Counted from the stretch's first letter, positions 7,833-17,300 are shown. The stretch is DNA of 64,000 bases from Carnobacterium_B sp045617425 (GCF_045617425.1 NZ_JAZLIO010000003.1:268435-332434), one strand, 5' to 3'. The notes: generated from the letters alone by a model not told the origin. Numbers and translations are program-made.

Positions 7833-9708
7833 TTCGATGATGAGACCAACTGTTAGTCCATTAAAAATATTCAAAAGAATTCTGTCTTACGCGACGAAGC
7901 AATACAAATTACGGATCATTGTCGTAGTCGTCAGTATTATTATTAGTGCAGCAACGAATGCGATTGGAATCAGTTTTACAAAGACTTTGATTGATGATTA
8001 TATTGCGCCGCTTCTTACTCAAGCAACACCTGATTTTTCGAATTTAGCGCGTACTATTGGATTAATGGCGATGTTGTACTTGACCGGTGCTCTATTTACT
8101 TATATTTTTAATCGCACAATGGTTACAGTGTCACAGGGGATTCTTAAAGATATTCGTGATGAAATGTTTACGCACATGGAATCTTTGCCAATTCGCTATT
8201 TTGACAGCAATGCAACAGGCGATATTATGAGCCACTATACGAATGATACGGATACGTTAAGACAGATGATCAGTCAATCCATTCCGCAAGTTTTTTCTTC
8301 GCTGATCATGATTTTATCGATTATTATTGCCATGTTTATTATTAATATCCCAATGACCTTAGTTGTTTTGTTTATGGTAGGGATTATGGTTGCTGTTATT
8401 CGTACGATCGGTGGGAAAAGTGGTCGTTACTTCTCAATTCAACAAGCCGCATTGGGTACGTTAAATGGTTATGTGGAAGAAATGATCGAAGGACAAAAAG
8501 TCGTGAAAGTATTCAATCATGAGGAAGAAGCAGTTGCTGACTTTAGCAAGTTAAATGAAGACTTGAGAGAGAATGCTACAAAAGCCAATACGTATGCAAA
8601 TATTTTAATGCCAATCATGGGGAACATTGGGAACTTTATGTACTTGTTAACAGCTGTCATAGGAGCTACGCTGTCGATTACCGGATTAACAGCTTTAACG
8701 GTTGGTAGTATAGCATCTTTTGTTCAATTTACGAAAAGTATCACTATGCCTGTAGCGCAGATTTCACAACAGTTTAATGTGATTATTTTATCGCTTGCGG
8801 GTGCAGAACGTATCTTTAATCTATTGGATGAAAAACCTGAAGAAGATGGTGGAACGGTTGAGTTAGTAAATGTTACCAAACAAGCGGATGGAAATATTGT
8901 AGAATCTACCCAACGGACAGGTAGTTGGGCATGGAAACAAACTACTACTGCCAATGAAGCTGTGTACACGGAGTTAACCGGGGATGTGCGTTTTAAAGAT
9001 GTGACCTTTGGCTATAATTCAGATAAAACGATTCTTCATAACATTAACTTATTTGCAAAACCAGGGCAAAAACTTGCCTTTGTTGGAGCAACAGGCGCTG
9101 GGAAAACAACCATCACCAACTTGATCAATCGCTTTTATGATATTCAAAAAGGAACCATCACTTACGATGGGATCGATGTTAAAAACATCAAAAAAGATGA
9201 TTTAAGAAGATCGTTAGGAATCGTTCTACAAGACACGCATTTATTCTCAGGAACGATTAAGGACAATATTCGTTACGGACGATTAAATGCTACGGATGAA
9301 GAAATTGAAGCAGCAGCAAAATTAGTTAATGCGGACTTCTTCATCAGACAATTGCCACACGGGTACGATACAGAATTAACAGGAGATGGCGGTTCACTTT
9401 CTCAAGGACAAAGACAATTACTGGCAATTGCTAGAGCAGCTGTTGCAAATCCACCTGTCTTGATTCTTGATGAAGCAACGTCTAGTATCGATACACGTAC
9501 AGAGACGGTTGTACAGAGTGGAATGGATGCTTTGATGAAGGGTAGAACAGTATTGGTAATTGCTCATCGCCTTTCAACTGTCCGCAACTCGGATGCCATC
9601 ATGGTAATGGAACAAGGACGCATCATTGAAAGAGGAAACCATGAAGAGCTGATTTCTCAAAAAGGAGAATATTACCAACTTTATACTGGCGCTTTTGAAA
9701 TGGATTAA
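7822..9708 (+). CDS. Heterodimeric ABC exporter, catalytic subunit (LmrD/BmrD-like)
   Basis: The protein has 628 residues. It starts at TTG, overlapping the upstream gene by 11 bases, with AAAGGGGGG before it. Six membrane helices are followed by a roughly 50-residue acidic linker (about 345-395, containing TGSWAWKQ), which is usual for LmrD/YheH subunits. Walker A is GATGAGKTT (from residue 422) and Walker B ILDEATSSID has the catalytic Glu551. The signature is SLSQGQRQ instead of LSGGQ, so this subunit gives the poor signature to the degenerate site. It complements the partner, leaving one competent ATP site per heterodimer. Confidence 0.93.
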   Translation: MKNNSMMRPTVSPLKIFKRILSYATKQYKLRIIVVVVSIIISAATNAIGISFTKTLIDDYIAPLLTQATPDFSNLARTIGLMAMLYLTGALFTYIFNRTMVTVSQGILKDIRDEMFTHMESLPIRYFDSNATGDIMSHYTNDTDTLRQMISQSIPQVFSSLIMILSIIIAMFIINIPMTLVVLFMVGIMVAVIRTIGGKSGRYFSIQQAALGTLNGYVEEMIEGQKVVKVFNHEEEAVADFSKLNEDLRENATKANTYANILMPIMGNIGNFMYLLTAVIGATLSITGLTALTVGSIASFVQFTKSITMPVAQISQQFNVIILSLAGAERIFNLLDEKPEEDGGTVELVNVTKQADGNIVESTQRTGSWAWKQTTTANEAVYTELTGDVRFKDVTFGYNSDKTILHNINLFAKPGQKLAFVGATGAGKTTITNLINRFYDIQKGTITYDGIDVKNIKKDDLRRSLGIVLQDTHLFSGTIKDNIRYGRLNATDEEIEAAAKLVNADFFIRQLPHGYDTELTGDGGSLSQGQRQLLAIARAAVANPPVLILDEATSSIDTRTETVVQSGMDALMKGRTVLVIAHRLSTVRNSDAIMVMEQGRIIERGNHEELISQKGEYYQLYTGAFEMD

Positions 9709-9759
9709 TGAAACAAACCATTTTTAGTTTGACATGCATTCTGTTACTAAATATCAAAA

Positions 9760-9797
9760 AACAATCCTGCATAGTTTTCATGCAGGATTGTTTTTTT
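9760..9797 (+). terminator. Bidirectional terminator, exporter operon / nuclease-like gene
   Basis: AACAATCCTGCAT and ATGCAGGATTGTT form a perfect 13-pair stem with seven T after it. On the other strand the stem is followed by six T (plus strand A-run 9755-9760), so it can also stop the convergent minus-strand gene. Confidence 0.9.
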
Positions 9798-9848
9798 GCT
9801 TTAAATTGAGAACGATTTTTTTTGAAAAATAGTCTTACCAGATAATTA

Positions 9849-10922
9849 CTATAAAAATCTTTTGCTAATTTCTATTATTCTATCCTTGTATTGTAAAATA
9901 TCAATTTCGTTATCCAATACAATTTTTTCTGAGGAATCATCATTAAACTGTATTATCTTACGAGTGTTACTAAAGTTTAACCTTACAATCCATTTTCTGA
10001 TGCTATTATCTAATAAAACATTAAAATAAGATTTATTATCGCGATAAAAAACTCTTTCTGGATCGACAGTTTCAAAAAGAATAGCTTTTACTATTCCAAA
10101 CCCTTGTATCTCTTCTTCTGTTGTTTCAATATCAGTATCAATCAAATCTACTGTTTCTATTTTTTCTGGAACAGTATCAACAATAGTAGTTTTAATAGGA
10201 GTTTCACTAGTAGTTTTTAAAGCATCGTTTATTTTAGAACTAACTTTTTCAGAAACGAATTGTTTCAATCCATTCTGTACAATAGGAGTGAATTTATCTA
10301 TTGCATTTCTGGTTGCTTTACCTTCATAAATTTTTCCAATAAAAAACTTAACAAAATCTTCACTAACAGATTCGTATTCAGTCTCAAAATATTCTTTAAA
10401 AAGATTTAAGTATTTTAAATCGGAAGCAGTTGTAAAAATACTTTCTAAATTAAAGCCATCTTTTTTGAATTTAATCAGTTCAGAAAGAGAACTATCTTTT
10501 ATTTTTTCTAAGTTAAAGGTAAAAAATGGTTTTTGATCCATTTTGTTTGGTTCATCTAAATCAGTGAAAAATTGATAAATAATTCCATTAGTCAGTATAG
10601 CAAATCTTGCACTACTAGTGTGGAAATAGCGGAACAATTGGGAACCGTGAGTTGTCAATTTATCATTAACTGATTTGGCTTCAATTAGAATAATTGGTTT
10701 ATCGTTAGCCATGATAGCGTAATCGATTTTCTCACCTTTTTTTATACCTATGTCAGCTATGTACTCAGGAACAAATTCTGAAGGGTTAAAAACATCGTAA
10801 CCTAACATCTGAAAAAAAGGCATAACTAAAGAAGTCTTTGTTGATTCTTCTGTCAATAATTTTTCTTTTACTAATTTAGATCGTTCAGCTAACATAAAAA
10901 TTTCTTGTTTAAATTTTTCCAA
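9849..10922 (-). CDS. Orphan HsdR-N-terminal-like PD-(D/E)XK protein
   Basis: The 357-residue protein resembles the stand-alone 'type I restriction enzyme R protein N-terminal' group. The nuclease core is visible as K-I-D-Y-A-I-M with Asp67, then P-I-I-L-I-E-A-K with Glu81 and Lys83, followed by a conserved helix 'SQLFRYFHTSSARFAILTNG'. No helicase or translocase part and no hsdM/hsdS genes are nearby, so it is not a working type I system. The C-terminal 150 residues hold an acidic linker and a separate beta-rich domain. I prefer TTG 10920-10922 as start because GGGGG lies just upstream; an in-frame ATG at 10935-10937 has no ribosome site. Role unknown; defence or nucleic-acid metabolism are guesses. 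Confidence 0.75.
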   Translation of the reverse strand: MEKFKQEIFMLAERSKLVKEKLLTEESTKTSLVMPFFQMLGYDVFNPSEFVPEYIADIGIKKGEKIDYAIMANDKPIILIEAKSVNDKLTTHGSQLFRYFHTSSARFAILTNGIIYQFFTDLDEPNKMDQKPFFTFNLEKIKDSSLSELIKFKKDGFNLESIFTTASDLKYLNLFKEYFETEYESVSEDFVKFFIGKIYEGKATRNAIDKFTPIVQNGLKQFVSEKVSSKINDALKTTSETPIKTTIVDTVPEKIETVDLIDTDIETTEEEIQGFGIVKAILFETVDPERVFYRDNKSYFNVLLDNSIRKWIVRLNFSNTRKIIQFNDDSSEKIVLDNEIDILQYKDRIIEISKRFL

Positions 10923-11227
10923 AATTGACGCCCCCATATATGTATTTAAATCAAAATATATAAATAACTTGCTTTATCATTTCTTATTAAAGAGTATACC
11001 ATTAAAGATTCTTAACTACATATATTTCTAGGAGTAACTAGTTTTTTTCATAAAACTACCATAGTATAGATATTTAAAAAAAGTAAGACTTAATCTTTAT
11101 AACCTATTAAATATCCAACTAAATTAGCGCAAAAATGAGTTTCTTTTTATCTAAGTGTTATTTTATTGTATACTAAGAAGTGAATGAAGCAGCATTTAAT
11201 GTGCACTAAACTAGAAAGAGGATTGAA

Positions 11228-11866
11228 ATGAATTTTTGGACAGATCAGACAAAAACGACACAAGAAATTGCTCAAGACTTACTTGGGTGTTTGGTGGTCA
11301 ACGAAACGGACGAAGGGGTGACATCTGGCTGGATTGTAGAAACCGAAGCCTACTTGGGTGAAATGGATGAAGCTGCTCACAGTTATGGGTTGAAGAAGAC
11401 ACCTCGCCTAGCTTCTATGTACAAAGAATCAGGTACGATTTATGTCTATAGTATGCACACTCATTTGATGTTAAACGTTGTGGTTCAAGATAAAGGGATA
11501 CCGGAAGCTATTTTGATTCGAGCCATTGAACCTCAAAAAGGACTAGCGTTAATGACCGAAAGACGAGGAAAATCAGGATTCATAGTAACAGACGGACCAG
11601 GAAAATTAACAAAAGCGATGAACATTACCAAATTGGACGACGGTACACTGGCTACAGAACCGCCATTGACTATTGATGTAGAAACGAGAAAAATTCCTAA
11701 AAAAATTGACGTTTCTTCTAGAATAGGTATTCCGAATAAAGGAGAATGGACAGAAGCTTTGCTTCGGTATACAGTTGCAGGTAATCCATATGTATCAAGA
11801 AAAAAAGGCAAGATAGATGCAGATTTCGGTTGGAAGAAACCAACAACTAATGGAGGCGAAAAATAA
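11228..11866 (+). CDS. 3-methyladenine DNA glycosylase (AAG/MPG family)
   Basis: The 212-residue enzyme removes alkylated purines in base excision repair. The family landmarks are present: GWIVETEAYLGEMDEAAHS (active-site glutamates around residues 38-40), a YVYSMHTHLMLNVV strand and the DNA-contacting DGPGKLTKAM segment. Length fits the family. The ATG follows AAGAGG. A TATACT hexamer at 11169-11174 may be its -10. It overlaps the next gene by one base (TAATG), so the two are co-translated. Confidence 0.93.
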   Translation: MNFWTDQTKTTQEIAQDLLGCLVVNETDEGVTSGWIVETEAYLGEMDEAAHSYGLKKTPRLASMYKESGTIYVYSMHTHLMLNVVVQDKGIPEAILIRAIEPQKGLALMTERRGKSGFIVTDGPGKLTKAMNITKLDDGTLATEPPLTIDVETRKIPKKIDVSSRIGIPNKGEWTEALLRYTVAGNPYVSRKKGKIDADFGWKKPTTNGGEK

Positions 11867-12360
11867 TGGCACAAGAAACATTATTAGATTATTTAGGAGA
11901 AGCTTTAGAAGAAAGTGATTTTGAATTTGATTGGAAGTTAGAGTGGAATAAGCGTCAACACGCTATTGAACTATACTTTTCGATTTTTGCTGAAAATAAA
12001 GAAAATCATGTTGTGATTGAAGATGTTGAAGGAACTGCAAATGAAGGTGAGATTATTCAATTTGAAGACGCTATTTGTTTTTTTGATCCTAAAAAATCAA
12101 AAATTCAAATGGACAATTACTTAAAAGCTATCCCATTTGATTTTAAAATGAGTATTGAAAAAGGCTATGTTGATGCAGTACTGAAAACATTGCGTATAGT
12201 AGTAACGGAAGGGCAATCTGATTTGTTAGACTTTGCTACTGACCCATCAATTGATACATTTGAATTAAATTGGAACGATACGAATTTTGACGGAACAATC
12301 AAAACGTTGAAAGATATTAATCGTTACAGTGAGGAAAAGCTAATCTATCCGAAGTACTGA
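11866..12360 (+). CDS. DUF3013-like conserved protein
   Basis: This acidic, soluble 164-residue protein has no membrane segment or known catalytic motif. It begins ETLLDYLGEALEESDFEFDWKLEWN and is rich in Asp, Glu and aromatic residues throughout. I recognise it as the DUF3013-type protein found next to prmA in lactobacilli and enterococci. Its start overlaps the glycosylase stop, and prmA follows 45 bases later. Function is unknown; the fixed neighbourhood hints at a link to ribosome or RNA maintenance, but that is only context. Confidence 0.7.
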   Translation: MAQETLLDYLGEALEESDFEFDWKLEWNKRQHAIELYFSIFAENKENHVVIEDVEGTANEGEIIQFEDAICFFDPKKSKIQMDNYLKAIPFDFKMSIEKGYVDAVLKTLRIVVTEGQSDLLDFATDPSIDTFELNWNDTNFDGTIKTLKDINRYSEEKLIYPKY

Positions 12361-12405
12361 ACGAGTAGAATCAACTATATTTTTTATTGGAGGCAACGTA
12401 ACAAG

Positions 12406-13359
12406 ATGAAATGGACAGAAGTACAAATACAAACATCAAATGAAGCTTTAGATGCTGTGTCAAATATTCTTATTGAAGCTGGTTCGCAAGGGGTAGCAAT
12501 TGAGGATATTCAAGATTTTTTAAATTCTCCAGATGATGGTTTTGGTGAAATTTGGGCATTAGATGAAGCCGATTTTTCTCAAGAAGGCGTAATTATAAAA
12601 GGGTATTTTCCAAATACACTTTTCTTACCTGAATTGCTCCCAAGCATTAAACTTCGGATCAATGAATTGGAAACGTTTGGTTTAACTATTGCGCCAAATA
12701 TCGTAAAAGTAGACGAAGTTGTGGAAGAAAACTGGGCTACGGCGTGGAAAAAATATTACCATCCTTTGCAAGTAACGCGATTTTTAACGGTTGTCCCAAG
12801 TTGGGAAGAGTATGAATTAACACATGCAGATGAGCGTGTGATTCGATTAGATCCAGGTTTAGCTTTTGGTACAGGAACTCATCCAACTACTATGCTTTCC
12901 TTGCAAGCTCTTGAAACCTATATTCGTGGAAACGAAACGATTTTAGATGTAGGAACAGGTTCAGGTGTATTAAGTATTGCTAGTAAAGCTTTAGGTGCCA
13001 AGCATGTTCATGCGTATGATTTAGATGATGTTGCAGTAAAATCAGCCATGGATAATATTAAGTTAAATGAATATGCTAAAGACGTTACGGTAAAAGCTAA
13101 TGACTTGCTGAAAGGTGTAACGATCGAAGCAGATATTGTGGTAGCTAATATCTTGTCAGAAATCATTGTGCCACTTATACCAGAAGCTTATGGCGTTTTA
13201 AAACCAGGTGGTCTATTTTTAACTTCTGGAATTATTGAAGATAAAAAAGAACTCATTCTTTCTGAGCAAAAGAAACATGGTTTCATCATTATTCAAGTGC
13301 AACAAATGAACGATTGGTGTAGTATTGTCGCTCAAAAACCGTTGGCGGAGGTTGAATAA
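12406..13359 (+). CDS. prmA: Ribosomal protein L11 methyltransferase PrmA
   Basis: The 317-residue SAM-dependent enzyme trimethylates L11. It has the PrmA N-terminal substrate-recognition domain, the diagnostic DPGLAFGTGTHPTT (from about residue 149), the SAM-binding LDVGTGSGVLSIAS (about 180) and the catalytic-site strand VVANILSEII. Start ATG follows GGAGG. It runs directly into rsmE (TAAATG), the usual pairing in Gram-positive bacteria. Confidence 0.97.
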   Translation: MKWTEVQIQTSNEALDAVSNILIEAGSQGVAIEDIQDFLNSPDDGFGEIWALDEADFSQEGVIIKGYFPNTLFLPELLPSIKLRINELETFGLTIAPNIVKVDEVVEENWATAWKKYYHPLQVTRFLTVVPSWEEYELTHADERVIRLDPGLAFGTGTHPTTMLSLQALETYIRGNETILDVGTGSGVLSIASKALGAKHVHAYDLDDVAVKSAMDNIKLNEYAKDVTVKANDLLKGVTIEADIVVANILSEIIVPLIPEAYGVLKPGGLFLTSGIIEDKKELILSEQKKHGFIIIQVQQMNDWCSIVAQKPLAEVE

Positions 13360-14121
13360 ATGCAACGTTATTTTTTGAAAGAGGATTTAATAGATTATCA
13401 AAACCAAACCATTTCAATTAGCGGAGATGCTTTCCATCATATGGTAAAAGTTATGCGCATGAAAGTTGATCATCGTGTGTACCTTGTCACAAAAGATCAA
13501 AAAGCTTTCATTGCTAGAATCAGTGCTATAGAAGAGAAAGAAGTTCAGTTAAATTGGGTAGAAGATGACCTTAGACAACAAGAATTGCCAATTGAAGTAA
13601 CGATTGCAAGTGGACTTCCTAAAGGCGATAAATTAGATTTAATTATTCAAAAGGGAACAGAATTAGGTGCAAGTGTCTTTATTCCTTTTGCAGGTTCTTT
13701 TTCAATTACAAAATGGGACACCAAAAAAGCGGCAAAAAAAATTGAACGGTTACAAAAAATTGCGCAAGAAGCAGCTGAACAATCTCATCGTACAAAAATC
13801 CCAACAATTGAGTCGCTCTCTTCGGTAAAACAGTTGGTAGAGATGAAAGAAAATTTTGATGTCTGCTTAGTAGCCTATGAAGAAAGTGCTAAAGCGGGAG
13901 AGGATCAAAATTTCGTTAAAGGATTGAAACAGGTTCCTGTTGGCGGTAAGTTGTTGATTATTTTTGGTCCTGAAGGTGGATTATCAAAAGAAGAAATCGA
14001 TGATTTCCTTCAAAATGGGTTTTTGCCTTGTGCATTAGGTCCAAGAATTTTAAGAACAGAAACTGCTCCGTTATATGCTTTAGCAGCAACCTCATATCAT
14101 TTTGAATTAATGCATAAATGA
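13360..14121 (+). CDS. rsmE: 16S rRNA (uracil-1498-N3)-methyltransferase RsmE
   Basis: The 253-residue SPOUT-class enzyme methylates U1498 of 16S rRNA. The knot motifs are LLIIFGPEGGLSKEE (about residue 200) and LGPRILRTETAPLYAL (about 226). The N-terminal PUA-like domain ends before ASGLPKGDKLD. The ribosome site GGAGG lies inside the end of prmA, so translation is coupled. Length and motifs are standard. Confidence 0.97.
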   Translation: MQRYFLKEDLIDYQNQTISISGDAFHHMVKVMRMKVDHRVYLVTKDQKAFIARISAIEEKEVQLNWVEDDLRQQELPIEVTIASGLPKGDKLDLIIQKGTELGASVFIPFAGSFSITKWDTKKAAKKIERLQKIAQEAAEQSHRTKIPTIESLSSVKQLVEMKENFDVCLVAYEESAKAGEDQNFVKGLKQVPVGGKLLIIFGPEGGLSKEEIDDFLQNGFLPCALGPRILRTETAPLYALAATSYHFELMHK

Positions 14122-14133
14122 GAAATTTCTTTT

Positions 14134-14162
14134 TTGTTCCAAAATGAAAAGTCGGGTATAAT
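14134..14162 (+). promoter_or_regulatory. Sigma-A promoter of deoC
   Basis: TTGTTC (14134-14139), a 17-base spacer and a perfect TATAAT (14157-14162) lie 38 bases before the deoC start codon. Confidence 0.75.
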
Positions 14163-14200
14163 GAAAATGCTACCAACAGTATAAGAAAGAGGGATATAAT

Positions 14201-14851
14201 ATGACAATAGAATTAAATAAAACAATTGATCACACGATATTAAAACCAGAAGCAACAGAAGCACAAATCATCACGCTTTGTGAAGAAGCTGCAGAATATA
14301 ACTTTATGTCTGTATGTGTAAACCCTACTTGGGTAAAAAAATCTGCTGAATTACTTAAGGGTACAGATGTAAAAGTATGTACAGTTATTGGTTTTCCTTT
14401 AGGAGCTAACACACCAGAAGTGAAGGCTTTTGAAGCAGAAAATGCAATTCAAAATGGCGCAACAGAAGTAGATATGGTTATCAATATTGGTGCTCTTAAA
14501 GGCGGAGATGACGCTTTAGTTCAACGTGATATTGAAAGTGTAGTAAACGTTTCAAAAGGAAAAGCATTATCAAAAGTTATCATTGAAACAGCTCTATTAA
14601 CGGATGAAGAAAAAGTACGTGCATGTGAACTTGCTAAAAAAGCAGGAGCTGATTATGTGAAAACATCTACTGGTTTTTCAACTGGCGGAGCAACACTTGA
14701 AGATATTAAATTAATGCGTGCTACTGTAGGGCCAGATATGGGCGTTAAAGCAAGTGGCGGTGTCCGCACAACTGAAGATGCTAAACAATTTATTGAAGCT
14801 GGAGCAACTCGTTTAGGTTCTTCAAATGGATTAGCAATCGTTAAAGGTTAA
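14201..14851 (+). CDS. deoC: Deoxyribose-phosphate aldolase
   Basis: This 216-residue class I aldolase cleaves 2-deoxyribose 5-phosphate to acetaldehyde and glyceraldehyde 3-phosphate in deoxynucleoside breakdown. The Schiff-base lysine is Lys154 in ADYVKTSTGF. Asp91 (EVDMVINIG) and Lys183 (VKASGGVRT) complete the active site. It is a single-gene unit with its own promoter and terminator; the other deo genes are not in this window. Confidence 0.97.
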   Translation: MTIELNKTIDHTILKPEATEAQIITLCEEAAEYNFMSVCVNPTWVKKSAELLKGTDVKVCTVIGFPLGANTPEVKAFEAENAIQNGATEVDMVINIGALKGGDDALVQRDIESVVNVSKGKALSKVIIETALLTDEEKVRACELAKKAGADYVKTSTGFSTGGATLEDIKLMRATVGPDMGVKASGGVRTTEDAKQFIEAGATRLGSSNGLAIVKG

Positions 14852-14872
14852 TAGGTCTCTAATAAAATTTGA

Positions 14873-14910
14873 AAGAATACGAGTCGAATGATTGACTTGT
14901 ATTCTTTTTT
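14873..14910 (+). terminator. Rho-independent terminator of deoC
   Basis: AGAATACGAGTC pairs with GACTTGTATTCT (one G-U), loop of eight bases, followed by a T-run. Confidence 0.85.
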
Positions 14911-14952
14911 ATCAAAAAATAATGACTGTTTTAGTTGATTTTTTGGTTTATA

Positions 14953-14981
14953 TTGAAATTAAGGACTAAAATGAGTATAAT
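14953..14981 (+). promoter_or_regulatory. Sigma-A promoter of rel
   Basis: TTGAAA (14953-14958), a 17-base spacer and TATAAT (14976-14981). The predicted transcript has a leader of about 90 bases before the rel ATG. Confidence 0.8.
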
Positions 14982-15002
14982 ATAGTGAGAATAAAGGAAT
15001 TA

Positions 15003-15024
15003 AAGCACTCATTTTGGAGTGCTT
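15003..15024 (+). other. Leader hairpin in the rel 5' untranslated region
   Basis: AAGCACTC and GAGTGCTT form a perfect eight-pair stem with loop ATTTTG. The trailing ATTTTG is too poor in T for a strong terminator. It lies between the promoter and the ribosome site of rel and might tune expression. Confidence 0.5.
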
Positions 15025-15077
15025 ATTTTGTAATGAATTTTTAACAAGCTAGGGATAAATGAAAAGAAGGTGACAAA

Positions 15078-17288
15078 ATGCCTAAAAATAAAGATTATAC
15101 TGCACAAGAAGTAATTGCTTTAACTGTTACTTATATGAATAGCAGTCATGTGGCTTTTGTCAAAAAAGCATGCGATTTTGCTACGAATGCCCATAGAGAT
15201 CAATTCAGAAAATCTGGAGAACCTTATATTATTCATCCAATACAAGTAGCGGGTATTTTAGCTGAATTAAAAATGGACCCTGTAACCGTGGCAACGGGAT
15301 TTCTTCATGATGTTGTGGAAGATACTGAATACACTTTTGAAGATATTTCCAGAGAATTTTCACCTGAAGTAGCTATGCTTGTAGATGGAGTTACTAAATT
15401 AGGGAAAATTAAATATAAATCACACGAAGAACAACAAGCAGAAAATCACCGTAAAATGTTGCTGGCAATGGCAAAAGACCTAAGAGTTATCATGGTTAAG
15501 CTAGCTGACCGCTTGCACAATTTACGCACATTAAAATTTCATAGACCTGAAAAGCAAAGACGTATCGCAAATGAAACTCTTGAAGTCTATGCTCCGTTAG
15601 CTCATCGATTAGGGATCAATTTAATTAAATGGGAATTAGAAGACACTTCTTTGCGTTACCTAAATCCTCAACAATATTACCGTATTGTTCATTTGATGAA
15701 TTCTAAAAGAGAAGAACGAGAAAAATATATTACGGATTCTATTTCAAAAATTGAAGAGTCCGTAGAGGAACTAAATATATCTGCAGATATTACAGGCAGA
15801 CCAAAACACATCTATTCCATTTACCGTAAAATGCGTGACCAGAAGAAACAATTTGATCAAATTTACGATCTATTAGCTATACGCGTTATTGTAGACTCAA
15901 TTAAAGATTGTTACGCAGTGTTAGGTGCGATTCATACACGTTGGAAACCGATGCCTGGTAGATTTAAAGATTATATTGCTATGCCAAAATCGAATATGTA
16001 TCAGTCCATCCACACTACCGTTATAGGAGAATTTGGTAAACCTATAGAAGTTCAAATCCGCACAAAAGAAATGCATGCAGTAGCGGAATATGGGGTTGCC
16101 GCTCACTGGGCATACAAAGAAGGCATTACCAAAAAAGTTGAAGATGATTCAGATGGTAAAAAAATCTCTTGGTTTAGAGATATTATTGAATTACAAGATG
16201 AATCCAGTGATGCAAGTGACTTTATGGAAAGTGTCAAAGAAGATATTTTTAAAGACAAAGTTTACGTCTTCACACCAAAAGGCGATGTCAGCGAATTGCC
16301 TTCTGGAGCTGGTCCGTTAGATTTTGCATTCAATATTCATACTGAGATAGGGAATAAAACGACTGGTGCTAAAGTTAATGGAAAGATTGTTCCCTTAAAT
16401 TACAAATTAAAAACGGGTGACATCATTGAAATTTTAACTTCTCCAAATTCTTACGGACCAAGTCGTGATTGGATCAATTTAGTATCAACCAGTAAAGCCA
16501 AAAATAAAATAAAACGTTTCTTTAAACTACAAGATCGTGAAGTTAATGTCATAAAAGGTCGCGAAATGGTTGAAAAACAGTTAAATGAAATGCAGTTTCC
16601 GCCGAAAAATTTCTTGACGAAAAACAATATCAAAATGCTGTTAGAAAGATTTAATTTTACTTCAGAAGACGATTTATACGCTGCCGTAGGGTATGGCGAA
16701 TTAACAGCTCTTGTAATAGCCAATCGCTTAACGGAAAAAGAGCGCAGAGAACGAGATCTTGAAAAGAAAATCCAAGATACTACGTCAATAGAATTGAAAA
16801 CTAAAAAAGAGCCTGAAAAAATTAAAATAAAACATGAGGGCGGCATTGTCATTCAAGGAATAGACAATTTACTAATTCGTATCAGTCGTTGTTGCAATCC
16901 TGTTCCGGGTGATGAAATTGTTGGGTATATTACAAAAGGCCGTGGCGTTTCGATTCATCGGAAAACGTGTCCAAATGTTTTTGCAGCAAAAGATGCTGAA
17001 AATCGATTAATAGATGTTGAGTGGGAAGATACGACATCCAAGAGTCAAGAATACAATGCGGAATTACAAATCATTGGCTATAACCGTTCCGGTTTGTTGA
17101 ATGAAGTATTGCAAGTAGTAAACAGTATGACCAAAAATTTAAACAATGTGAATGGAAAAGTAGACAATAATAAAATGGCTACTATTACATTAACGGTGGG
17201 TATTCAAAATATTCAACAATTAGATAAAATTGTTGAAAAAATTAAATCAATTCCTGATGTATACAGTGTAAAAAGAATGTCTTCTTAA
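15078..17288 (+). CDS. rel: Bifunctional (p)ppGpp synthetase/hydrolase Rel
   Basis: The 736-residue long RSH enzyme makes and degrades the stringent-response alarmone. The hydrolase HD domain is intact: His53, His77-Asp78 (LHDVVEDT) and Asp144 (MVKLADRLHNL), the same positions as in streptococcal Rel. The synthetase domain includes GRFKDYIAMPKSNMYQSIHTTV. TGS (about 390-450, VYVFTPKGDVSELP), helical/zinc-finger (CCNPVPGDEIVGYI) and C-terminal ACT domains follow. All active residues seem present, so both activities are expected. The ATG follows AAGAAGGTG. It is monocistronic, ended by a strong terminator before dtd. Confidence 0.97.
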   Translation: MPKNKDYTAQEVIALTVTYMNSSHVAFVKKACDFATNAHRDQFRKSGEPYIIHPIQVAGILAELKMDPVTVATGFLHDVVEDTEYTFEDISREFSPEVAMLVDGVTKLGKIKYKSHEEQQAENHRKMLLAMAKDLRVIMVKLADRLHNLRTLKFHRPEKQRRIANETLEVYAPLAHRLGINLIKWELEDTSLRYLNPQQYYRIVHLMNSKREEREKYITDSISKIEESVEELNISADITGRPKHIYSIYRKMRDQKKQFDQIYDLLAIRVIVDSIKDCYAVLGAIHTRWKPMPGRFKDYIAMPKSNMYQSIHTTVIGEFGKPIEVQIRTKEMHAVAEYGVAAHWAYKEGITKKVEDDSDGKKISWFRDIIELQDESSDASDFMESVKEDIFKDKVYVFTPKGDVSELPSGAGPLDFAFNIHTEIGNKTTGAKVNGKIVPLNYKLKTGDIIEILTSPNSYGPSRDWINLVSTSKAKNKIKRFFKLQDREVNVIKGREMVEKQLNEMQFPPKNFLTKNNIKMLLERFNFTSEDDLYAAVGYGELTALVIANRLTEKERRERDLEKKIQDTTSIELKTKKEPEKIKIKHEGGIVIQGIDNLLIRISRCCNPVPGDEIVGYITKGRGVSIHRKTCPNVFAAKDAENRLIDVEWEDTTSKSQEYNAELQIIGYNRSGLLNEVLQVVNSMTKNLNNVNGKVDNNKMATITLTVGIQNIQQLDKIVEKIKSIPDVYSVKRMSS

Positions 17289-17300
17289 TAGTACAATAAA

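Noticed and set aside
14162..14175. CcpA cre-like site TGAAAATGCTACCA upstream of deoC
   Set aside because: The central CG is replaced by TG and one more consensus position fails; too weak to claim.
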